This document shows positions 43,935 through 59,470 of a DNA stretch of 64,000 nucleotides, piece by piece (position 1 is the stretch's first letter; each line of letters starts with the position of its first letter). The position numbers and the translations under genes were made by a program. The stretch spans positions 62,001-126,000 of the forward strand of contig MCFH01000037.1 of NCBI GenBank assembly GCA_002104945.1, in the 5' to 3' direction. The stretch is from Piromyces finnis. Its lineage: Eukaryota > Neocallimastigomycota > Neocallimastigomycetes > Neocallimastigales > Neocallimastigaceae. The notes under the pieces are model-generated. The model saw only the letters and a program-made list of their open reading frames with translations, was not told the DNA's origin and searched no databases.

Positions 43935-47108
<3,174 letters not shown>

Positions 47109-47453
47109 AGATTCATTGAAAAGAATAAATATAGTAAATATTATGTATTATAAAAAAATCATAAAAAATTTAAATAATTTTCAATTCAAATATTATAAAT
47201 TATTATAAATTATAAATAAAAAGAAAATAATAATAAAAGTATAAATATTACAAATAATATTCATTAAACCTTTATTTTTAGGTGTATTTAGAGTTTATTA
47301 TAACATAAATTAAATTTAAATAGATTATTATTAATTATTACTAATATTATTGATTTAAATATAAAAATTACATCTATTATAGTTGTTCTATTAATATGGA
47401 AAACTTTGATTGTAATTAAAAAACTAATAAAATAACCTTTATCATTAAATAAT
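47109..47453. other. Convergent 3' spacer of SHIPPO and RPC3 genes
   Basis: A+T-rich, no gene seen. Confidence 0.6.
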
Positions 47454-50147
47454 TTAAAATTCTTTTAATATCAAAAGCATTTTTCCTATTCCAATTTCAG
47501 ATATATCAATTCTATTAAGAATTTTCTTTAATTCTTCTAATGCGTATATTTCTGCTTCACTTAATAAACTTTTATCCTTTTTAACATCATCTCTTTCAGA
47601 CTTTTCGATTAATTTGCTTAATTTTTCAATTTCAATCTTTCTTCTTTTCTTTAGGTTTATCAAAACCTTATAGCATTCACTAATTAATTGTTCCTCAGCC
47701 TTTACTATATCAGTATACCATAAGAAAGCTGATCTCATAGTATTTCTATCAACTGTTTTTGGAACTTCCTATATAATAATAATACAAAGGCATAATGATA
47801 CATGACATACGTATTAGTTTTATAAATATTATTATTCATTATTTCTTTAAAGATAAAAAATTGAATATATATATATTTAAAAAAAAAAAAAGAAAGAAAG
47901 AAAGAAAGAAAGAGAAAAAAAAAACTCATTCAATTACTTGTAAATATGCATATCCAGCATTTAATAATTCAAAAAGGCATTTACGTGCTTCAACGTGTGA
48001 TACTAAAGCTACCTTTGCAATCTTTTTGAAAAATAAAATAATTAAAGTTATAATTTGAAACAAATAAATAACAAATCTTTATTAAAATATACATACTTGT
48101 TTTTCATCGAATTTTCCTTTATCTAACAATATTTTCCAAAGTCTCATACTATTACTACCATATTTTTCCTTTATAGTATTACCAATTAAATCGATTTTCA
48201 TAAAATTATTAATCTCTTTAAAATGTACGAATTAGTTAAGGATTATTATAATTATATATATATAAAAGTAATATATTTATATATATGTAAAGGATATTTA
48301 AATAATAATCGCCATTTCCTCTTTCAATATCTTTAGTTAAGAATTTTACGGAATCTAATCTATATATTTCCAAATAATCAACAATTGGATTCTTTGAGCC
48401 TCCACCCTTAGAATAATCAATTTTTAATTTTATATCAGAAATTTTATATGATAATTGTGCTGATGAAAATGGACCTATTTAATACATTAAAAACATATAT
48501 AATCATAATAATTTAGTTTTGTTTTGAAATTATATATATATTCATAAATAGAATATTGATAATATTTATAATATTTAAAAATTTCTTTAATATTATTTAT
48601 ATAATATACCAGCAACTGAATTTCTTTTACAATCATTAAATTCTTCTGTGTAAATTTTTAAAATTTCTTTCATTAAATCAGCAGCAGATGGTGTTAATCT
48701 TTCTCTAACTAAACCAATGACACTCTAAATTTTATTTAAACATTGTTATATATAATATAAAATTGATAAAATTAGATATATATTGTTAATACCTCATTTC
48801 TACAATGAACCAATAATTTATTATAATTTAATCTTGATATTATGTTTTCCTAAAAAAGTATAAAAAAAAGTTTTATTAATACTTCATAATGAAAAATATT
48901 GCTTCGTATTTCTTCTACAATATTCTCTATATAACTTACATCAATATCATTAATAGAATTATAAACACTCTATAAAATACATATTTTTTTATAGAAAAAT
49001 ATTATATTAGTATAAATGTTAATGTATATATATTTAATTATTTAAAATATAAAATATATGCCTTTGATGGGTAATCATCATAATTTGAAATTGCTTTTCT
49101 TTTCTATTATATTGTTAAATATGTATTGCTATTAGCATTTTCTATTTAATATAAATACAATATATATAAATTTCAACTGCATATTATGTACCATTCCTGT
49201 TGCGACATTATTATCATATTCAGTTTCTGCTCTAACTGCTAATGATACACGGATTCTACTAACATCATTAGCTTTTAAAGATGCACCTAATTTAGAAACT
49301 TCAACATCTTCTTCAGCTAATAATTTATCAATCATTGAAATTGAATCTTCTGGTCGAACTGCAATTATAAATCCATTTGCAACCATATTACAAAAAGTGT
49401 TTTTTATCGCATCTTTATCTTTTTATATAAAATATTATTGTATTAATTAATTTAAAATTTAATTTCATAGAAACATTATTTTTGTTTTATTTTATATTTT
49501 AAATTTTAATATATAAATAAAATTTATACCTTCAACATATGTTAAAAGTGATGTTAAAGATAATCTTCCATGTAATAATAATAATTTTGCAATTTCTTCA
49601 CCCTTTTATATCCATTTCAATATAAGGAGAAAACGGTTTAAACATTTCAAAAATTTTAGTATATTAAATGATTATTTAATCATAATTTAATAATTATATA
49701 CTCTATTTTCAATTGAAATTTAATAGTTACATCAACTCCAAAAATATCTTTAATAGTTAATATGAATAATGGAAAATGAATTCTCATTAATACTTCATTA
49801 ACATCAACTGAATAATAATTTAATTGTGTTCTTGGTTTTTCTGCATATTTTACAATATTTTGTTGAATTAATATAAAAAGTGATTCTTCTACTTGACGTC
49901 TTGATAATTTTGTAATATTTATAATTTGACTTATCAATAAACGTCCCTTTGATATAAGGGCAGTATAAACTTTCTATAAAATATAAATTAAAAACCATGT
50001 ATTAATAATATGACATTCTTAATATTACTAAAATTAATAAAAATTAAAAAGTTAATTCAATTCAAAATGGTATTGAATTACCTCAACTATAGGACCAAAA
50101 TGATCCAATGTGATTTCTTTGGATAGTGAAATTTCTAATGAAGTCAT
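47454..50147 (-). CDS. RNA polymerase III subunit RPC3 (POLR3C / Rpc82)
   Basis: Pol III-specific winged-helix subunit that, with RPC6 and RPC7, opens promoters of tRNA and 5S genes. Twelve exons on the minus strand: 50082-50147, 49731-49973, 49530-49602, 49192-49418, 49062-49103, 48940-48969, 48793-48849, 48610-48724, 48298-48474, 48097-48224, 47938-48021, 47454-47768; 518 aa (human 534). Landmarks: HFGPIVE near the N-terminus, a winged helix with LSRRQVEESLFILIQQNIV, GEEIAKLLLLHGRLS, then EVPKT before FLWYTDIVKAEEQL and a C-terminal pair of helices (EELKKILNRIDISEI). Intron 5 appears to be GC-AG (CAAAG|GCATAT) and intron 9 is U12-type AT-AC. Intron 11 has a CTTT/poly-T tract on the coding strand. 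Confidence 0.92.
48225..48297 (-). other. U12-type AT-AC intron in RPC3
   Basis: 73-nt intron on the minus strand. Donor ATATCCTTT, branch site TCCTTAAC (exact consensus core) near 48235-48242, and terminal AC 11 nt after the branch A. It splits a codon in phase 1 (A|AT). Without it the frame ends at a TAA inside the branch site. No GT donor is present in the exon tail. Confidence 0.9.
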
Positions 50148-51060
50148 TTAGAAAACTTTTTAAAAAAGGAATAAAAATAAATAAAAAGTTTAATTATTTT
50201 CAAATAAATATTAAAAAATTAGAATTTATTATTAAATTTCAATTTTTTAAATTTGAAATTCTATATTTTATAATTATATAAATAATATTATATGAAATTG
50301 TCTATCGAGATATTATTAATATAATTATTAAAAAGGAAATATATATAACAATATTGAAATTTAGAAAAAAAAAAAGAAAAAGAAAAAGAAAAAGAAAAAA
50401 GCTTTAACCTTTAACTTAATAATAAATTACTTACAATAAAATAGCTACTATTATTATCTTCAAAAGGTTGCATAAAAAAAAACTCAACCAAAAATCATCT
50501 ATTATTGGATAAATTTTGATAATTAATAGTAAAAAAAAAAAATAAATAAATAGATATAACTAAAAATTCAATACAATAATTAATATAACGTATACATATT
50601 AATGAAAAATTTTTAAATATTTTGAGTTAATATTAATTTCATTATTACATACTACATAATAAAAAAAAAATAATAAAACCTTTAATATGACATAATATTA
50701 CAAACTCTTATAATTAAATATTATATATTAAACTCAATAATATGGATATAAAATAAAAAAAAAAATTTTATTCGGTATTAACAATTTTAAAAAAGTTCAA
50801 AAAATGATTGGCTGGGATTGATCTTAATATATATATGTATAAATTTTTATATACTATTCATTTATTATATATGATAGTTTTCAATATAACTATCATATAT
50901 TTAAATATAAATGTAAAATATATGTGTCTCATATATTAATTGAAATATATTCAAAATTAAAAAGAGCTTATATAGAAGTAATGAAAAAGTGAAAAAAAAA
51001 TTTTCTTTTTTTCTTTACACTTTTTTATATATTTTTTAAATATAATTAGTAGATTAAAAA
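50148..51060. other. Divergent promoter region of RPC3 and adenylate kinase
   Basis: A+T-rich, with a GAAAAA repeat at about 50364-50400. No gene seen. Confidence 0.6.
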
Positions 51061-52314
<1,254 letters not shown>

Positions 52315-52947
52315 ATTTATTGAAAAATAATAAAGAAAAAATGACTTATAAATCAAATATCAATATATAAATTTTCATATAAAATCACTAAACTAAAAAT
52401 ATCATACCATATAAATAAAAAATATATTACATATAAAAATTGGAAATGTGGAGTATTTTATAAATGCAATATTATTATTGATGAAAACGATAATAATAAA
52501 AGTAACAAATAATTTATAAAGATCAAATAAAAAATAATAAAAAATAGTTTTAAAAGAACTTGTTTTGCAGGATGGAATAAATTAAATTAAGGATATAATC
52601 ATTTTTTAATATTATAGAGAAGTTGAAATAATTAATAATTATAATAAATGAATTTGTTTTTTTATGAATAACTTCAATGGTTTATTTTTGGTTGTTATTT
52701 AAATTTATTTATTATAATAGATTTAAAAAATAATAATACAAAATACAAAAATGGTTTTTAAGTTTTTATCAAAATAAAAATAAAATTATTTACTTGCTTC
52801 ATTTTCAAAATTTCAAAAGGAAAAATTCGAGTTTTAAAACTCTTTAAGTTTGTCATTTTTTATATAGAGTAGTATAATTTTAATATGAATATATTAAATA
52901 TATATATATATATTTTTTAGTTTATTGAATATTGTAATTAGTGTTTA
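52315..52947. other. Convergent 3' spacer of adenylate kinase and arrestin genes
   Basis: A+T-rich, no gene seen. Confidence 0.6.
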
Positions 52948-53640
52948 TTAATAATATTTTAAAGATGGTCGTCTTTGAAACTGGGTAATGTAATTTGACA
53001 AACTGGGAACTGTATATGGAGAAGATGGATTAACAGGTGGAGATTGATAATTATTTTGAATAACATATGTTGGTTTTTCATTTATTGTTTTGTTTTTAAT
53101 AATAATAGGTGAAGAAGATTTATTCGTATATCCATATTCAGAATTAAAAAGAGTTAGGGATGAGGAATTAGGATTAACATGAATATTGCGATGTTTATTG
53201 GAATTCAAAAAGCCATCAGCACTACAAGAACTTTTTAAAGATATAGTTGAAAAATTATGTTTTATAGTTGGAGTTTTTGGAGATGATCTAGGTGATTGAT
53301 ATGTAAAACTGTTACTGACATTATTATTATTACAATTTTGAATGAAATTAAAATTGTTCATATTCACTTCATTATAATAATTTCTATGGAAGGTAGTGTT
53401 TTGAGTAGATTCATGTAATGGGGAAGATTTATTTTGAAATTTAGAGTGATAATTATTATCATTTCTACTATCAAGTGATTTACAATTATATCTTGTACAT
53501 GATGAGTTAATTGATTTGACAGATGAATTCTCTTGTTCTATTTTAACACTATTTGAATGAATTGAATTATTTGTATTGAATACTCTATTAGATATAATTA
53601 TATTTGAATTATCAGTTTCTGAATTTTCATTGTTATCTTG

Positions 53641-53679
<39 letters not shown>

Positions 53680-54326
53680 GTAACTGTATTCACTAATACT
53701 ACTCTTACTAGTATTTAAAATTGAAGTTTGATATGAAGTATAATTATTTACACTTGGTTCCATATAAGGTGTAGATATTGTTCTAAAGAATGTAGTATTA
53801 TTTTCATAATTTGTAGAATCTAAATAATCTAAAATATATATATATATATTATATTAAATTGTTAATATTTGATGCTATAAAGTTATTTATTTAAAGTATT
53901 ATCATAAATAATAAGATAAAAGAATAATTTTTTTTAAAAAAAAAAAAAAAAAGAAAGAAAGAAAGAAAGAAAGAGTTCCACAAACCTTCATCATTTGCGC
54001 CTTCGATTGAAGATACTTTTTTTAAATTGGAAGATGAGATTTTTGGCTTAATGTGGACAGCTGAGGTTGACATATTTCTATAAATATTATTATTTATAGA
54101 ATTATTTCTTACTGTTTGATTCACACTATCTTTTGATTTTGTTAATGAATCATCATATGAATAAGATCTACTAGTACTTCCATAGTTGTAACTATTACTG
54201 TATGATAAAGAACTGTTAACTTTTGTAGTAGATGAGTTAGCTATGTTAGAAATTTCATTACAATTATTATTATCGTTATTTTCTATATTGTTATTTTTAC
54301 TATCTTCAATATTATTATTATTATTA

Positions 54327-54414
<88 letters not shown>

Positions 54415-56632
54415 TGTTGTTAATATTATTATTGTAGTTATTATTGGTGTTAAGATTATTATTATTATTTTCAGCTGATAAGGATCTAAAAACCTTTTTA
54501 TTTGAAAAATATTTTGAAAATTTATCAATATCACTGTTGTAGGCATTTTCAGTTGCTGTAATTTCAGACCCGGATGAATCTTCATCCATATCATCTGTAT
54601 TAATTGATTCATTTTGATATATGCTACTATTGTTTGTTTCATCATAGCTAGTATAACTATTAGAATTTGGATTGTTACATTCTTGCTCATTCTCATTTAT
54701 ATTATTATAATTAGAATAATAACTATTATTATATATAGAAGAATTCATATTTAAATTATCTAGAGTATTTATTTCAGTTTTATTTAATGAATAATTGTTA
54801 AAGTAATCATTATTATTAATAGAACCGCAATATGAATCAATATCTTCAATATTTTTATTTTTCATTCGAATATCATTTTGACGTTTAATAGCATCATAGT
54901 TAGAAGGGAAATTTATTTCTGAAAGTCTACTACTACCTTTTCGTTTAGCAATATCTTTACTATAATCATCAGTACCTGATATACATATCTTTGTTAATAA
55001 AGCTTTGTTTCTCAAAACAGATGCTTTTCGAGAAATACTTCTCAAATTATTAAGGAAGGTTTTTTTGCGTGTTAATACATTAGTAGATATAGAACCATTA
55101 ACGTTATTCTTACTTATAAAGTTTTGATTAAGAGAAACAGGACTTTTTATATAACTATACATATGAGGATGACATATACTAATTGGTAAGTTTAACGATA
55201 TATTTTTACTGCATATATCAGAATATTATAAAATATTTTTTTTTTTTTGTTAATTCTATGATAATAAATAATGAAAAGCGGTTCTTATTTTATTATTATA
55301 CTAAATATTTACCTAAATATTCCATTATTAAGAGATAGTGTTATATAATATTGAACTATAAATAAAGATGTATTTTTCATTGAAATATTATTTTCCTGAA
55401 GTATTGAATATAAAAAGTTATTATTATCATAATTTTATTTTTAATTAATAATATTTCATTATCTTTATCAATAATTTTTTCATATACATACAGGTATTGG
55501 TATTTGTAAAAAAATAGACTTTTCTTCAAATGGATTAAATACATATTGATTAGCTTTAAGATTAAGATCATATATTGAATTGACAATTAATTTATTATCT
55601 TTTTTAGTGACAGTACCGGGTATAATAATAGATCTAAATAAATTTACTTTTAACCCATTAAGCTTATATTTATAACAAAATACATAATTATTTAAAATTA
55701 ATTATTTAAAAAAAAACTATAAAATAAATTTTAAATTACTTCTAATATGATTTTCCAAAAGTTTATACCTTATGTTTTGAATCATTAGTTACATGAACCT
55801 CTATTTTTGCATTTTTACCTGAACAAAAATATGATTGTGATGCAATTCCTTCCAATCTAACAGATCCTCCACGGCTTAGTAGCAATTTTTTCTCTGTAGA
55901 AGCACGAACTGGAATTGTTGATACATTTTCTTGTCCAATATTTTCAATAACTAATACTTCTTTAGTAGTATATAATGAATCATAAACATTGTCCTGGTGA
56001 TATTGAATATTTCTTTTTTTTTATTATTAAAGCAATAAACCAAAAATAAAAAAGGTCAATTAATAAAATCTATATTTATTGTTATATTGAATTACAAATA
56101 TTTAAATTATTAAATAAATAAATACCCTGTTACTATATATTTAACATTAACATCATTATTTGATAAAGAAAAGGAACTTGGAGCATTTTGAGGTAATTTA
56201 AATGAAAAATTAAATAATGTTTGACCTTTAACTGCATTCCAAAACCCATCTATATCTGGTGGGCCTCTTACTGCAGATGAAGGTTTTATTCTTGGGCCCT
56301 GGAAAAATATTTTGGAAGAAAAAAATACCTTCGAAGCATTGGCCTTCTGAAAATTTATTTCTATTTATTAAATGATTGTAATATTATTTAATATTTATTG
56401 AATCAATATTATCGTCAATTATCAATATATATTATTTCTATATACAAAATATTTTTTTCTTATATATTTTACCTTCATATCCTGTCAATTCCACACAAAG
56501 TTCCCTTAATTTTAAATTTGATTCATTTTTAATATTAAGTTTTAATGTTCCCTTTAATATATCTCCAGTAAGAAAATAATCATTATCAAAATATATCGAT
56601 ATGTTTAAATTTGGATTTTCTTTAAATGACAT
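52948..56632 (-). CDS. Alpha-arrestin (ART/ARRDC-like) with long Asn/Ser-rich tail
   Basis: Arrestin-fold adaptor, in fungi usually linking membrane transporters to ubiquitin ligase Rsp5 for endocytosis. Seven exons on the minus strand: 56473-56632, 56126-56360, 55769-56012, 55488-55662, 55313-55355, 53986-55208, 52948-53828; 986 aa. The arrestin N domain starts at SIYFDNDYFLTGD and includes LCVELTGYE and FNFSFKLPQNAPSSF. The C domain includes GGSVRLEGIASQSYFCSGKNAKIEV and ends LPISICHP. The following ~690 residues are low complexity: a poly-Asn tract of about 45 residues (coding strand of 54310-54440) and Ser runs (53640-53690). No PPxY or LPxY motif is visible, so the usual Rsp5 contact is not obvious. 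Intron 6 has a CTTT/poly-T tract. Confidence 0.88.
54310..54440 (-). repeat. AAT repeat encoding poly-Asn in the arrestin tail
   Basis: In-frame AAT codons with few AAC interruptions. The antisense open frames (poly-Leu, poly-Ile) over it are artefacts. Confidence 0.93.
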
Positions 56633-58851
56633 TTTTTATGTTTATAGTATACTAATGTTAACTCTTTATATTTATTACTTTTTTTAAAGAATATATTTTT
56701 GAACTAATAAATATATATAAATTATATCCAGATTATAAAATAAATATAATAATACAATAATACAAAAAATGAAGAACTTTCATATAAAAATTAAAATAAA
56801 GAAAAAAATTTTTATTATATGAGTGTATTTGTAAGTTGAATATTAATATATCAAGCTATATTGCGTATTAATCAAATATTTTATTGTTTTAAATTAAGTC
56901 TTATAATATAATTATTATTTCTTGTTTGTTTGTTTGTTTGTTTTTATTTTTTGTTTTGTTTGTTTTTTTTTTTGTTTGTTTGTTTGTTTGTTTTATTTTT
57001 GTTTTTGTTTTATTTTATTTTATCCTAGCCTTAACTATATTTACTAATTAAAAAAATACATAAATACAAAATTAATATAGAAAAATCGGATACAGAAGAA
57101 AATAAAAAAAAAAAAAAAAGATATTTATTCTATGGTAATTATGAAAATATGTTAAGTTTTTATCTTTTTTAAAAAAAAAATAATTAATAACAAATTGCAA
57201 ATTAAAGTTTTGAAAATAATTTGCTTTAAACAATATTATAGTATATAATAATTACTAATTCTCATTTAAATTCTTATATCTTTCTATTATAATTCAAGTT
57301 ATTGTTTTAATAAAATATCAGCGCATTATTATAATAATTTTTTTTTCTATTATTTAAATAAATATATATTAGATTTATTTGTAAAAAAATTGTGATTTTC
57401 TTTAGACTTTTAAATGTTTATTGCTTTAAAAGTAAATTTAATCTTTCTTAAAAATATTTTTTGAAAATAATATAATACACTATCAATATTGTTTCTTAGT
57501 TAAATAATGTTTTTCATTAATATGAGCTTCCTTTAATATGTCTCTTAATATTACCATCCTGATACTAAACTTTTCATGAAAGTATTTTTTTTATTTATGA
57601 AAAATTAGATATTATATATTCTGATTATAATATGAATTTTATATGTTTTTGTCTGGTTTATTGCTTTGTTCTTTGTAAAATAAATGAAATTTGGTGAATA
57701 ATAAAATAAAATAAAAAAGTTTCAATTGTATAGTATCAGCATAAAATATAATAAGAATATTATTTAATACATAATAATGTAAAAAGCTACTTAAATAATA
57801 TTAAAAATTAATTTAAAAAAAAAAAATCAATTTTTAATTAAATTTAAAATTAAAAAATACTTTTAAATATTAATTCTAAAGGAATTTTAATTATAATTAA
57901 AGTTAATTAAATTTTAATATTTTTATATTAATATTATTGTGTATCTTATATATATTTTATATTAAATCTTAACATTAATTAATTTATAATGAATTCTTTC
58001 TTAATGTTATATATTTCATTATAATTATTAAATAACAATTACATCTTATTATAAAACTTATTTTAATGTAATAATTAAGTTATTAATTATTAAAAGTGTT
58101 TATTTGGATTTAATAAATAATATTATTTAATAATTATAATTAACATTACATATATAATTCATTTATATTTATTATATTTGAATTGTTGATTTATGAAAAA
58201 TTTTTTCAAAACTCTTTATAATTCTTGATTATAAAAAATTGAGTTTTTTTTGGAAAATAAATTATAAATACTGTATTAATATTTTCAATTGAAAATAGTA
58301 TATTGATTATTAAAATGAAGCTCATTTATAAAATTTTCTCTTTCAACTTTATAAAAGATAAACTTGAAGACTTATCAAGTTAAAATAAAAAATTATATAT
58401 AATAATAATAATAAGATTATATATAAACTTATATTTTATGTTAGAGAAAGAAACATCTCTTTTTTATGGAGAAAGCTTAAATATTAATAATTATGTAAAT
58501 TATAAATTAAAATTTAAGTAACTATACTACAGCAGTTTTTTTTTTTAATCAAATTGTATTGTTAAAGTAATAGCATTTTCCATAATAAAAATTGATTTAA
58601 AACACTATAAATTAATATAAACGAATTTTAAATGTAAAAAATTATTTGCCATTATTGATTATTTCTTTAATATGATTTATTATTATTTCAAACTTATTCA
58701 ACTATCAAATAGTTATTCTAATCCTTAGTAAGCTAAAAGATAAATTTTTTATTTTTAGCCAATAAAAACAGAAAAAAATATTAAATAAAAACTTAAAAAT
58801 TTACTTGAAAAATATGTATTAAAATTTGTTTTATTTTATTAAAACAATAAT
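56633..58851. other. 2.2-kb divergent promoter region
   Basis: Between the arrestin and CWF19L2 genes; A+T-rich with TTTG repeats at about 56926-57010. No gene, tRNA or element seen. Confidence 0.6.
56926..57010. repeat. TTTG-type tetranucleotide repeat
   Basis: Two blocks of GTTT/TTTG units separated by T-rich sequence in the divergent spacer. Confidence 0.85.
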
Positions 58852-59435
58852 ATGGGTAAACATTCTCATTCACATTCTCACAGAGATTATGATAAAAAAA
58901 GAAAAAGAAGAAGACATGGTCATAGTAAACATAAGAGAAGAGATAGTTCAAGTTCAAGTTCTTCAAGTGAAGGAGAAGAATTACAATGGACAGAAAAAAT
59001 TGTAGATACCAATTCTAAATTACAAACGACAGAAGGTTCAACCTATAAAGAAGCAATAGATAAACCTACAATCACAACAAATAGCATTAATACTAATGAA
59101 GAAACAACACATTTAAATACTGAAAATACTGAAATAAAACTTATTGGTCCTGTTATTAATTCAATAAATGTAATGAAATTTAATTCTTTATTATTTAGGA
59201 TATAATAATTAAATTATAATTAAATTAAAAATAATTACTATAATTAAATTTAGAGTAGTAATTCAAATGATACCCGTTCACTTTTAAATTCGGATACCTT
59301 TGAAAGTATTTTTTCAAATAATGTTAAAACAAAACAAGAATTGAGAGATGAAAAACGAAAAAGAGAGGAAGAAGATAGGGAAAAAAGAAGAGTAAAAAAA
59401 ATTATATTTATCAATTACATTTGAAATTTGAAATA

Positions 59436-59470
<35 letters not shown>

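Noticed and set aside
54243..54696. Poly-Leu and poly-Ile open frames
   Set aside because: Other-frame readings of the in-frame poly-Asn tract in the arrestin gene.
56330..56473. Apparent frameshift between the first two arrestin exons
   Set aside because: Resolved by using the AAATAG acceptor (exon start 56360) instead of the nearer TTTTCAG.
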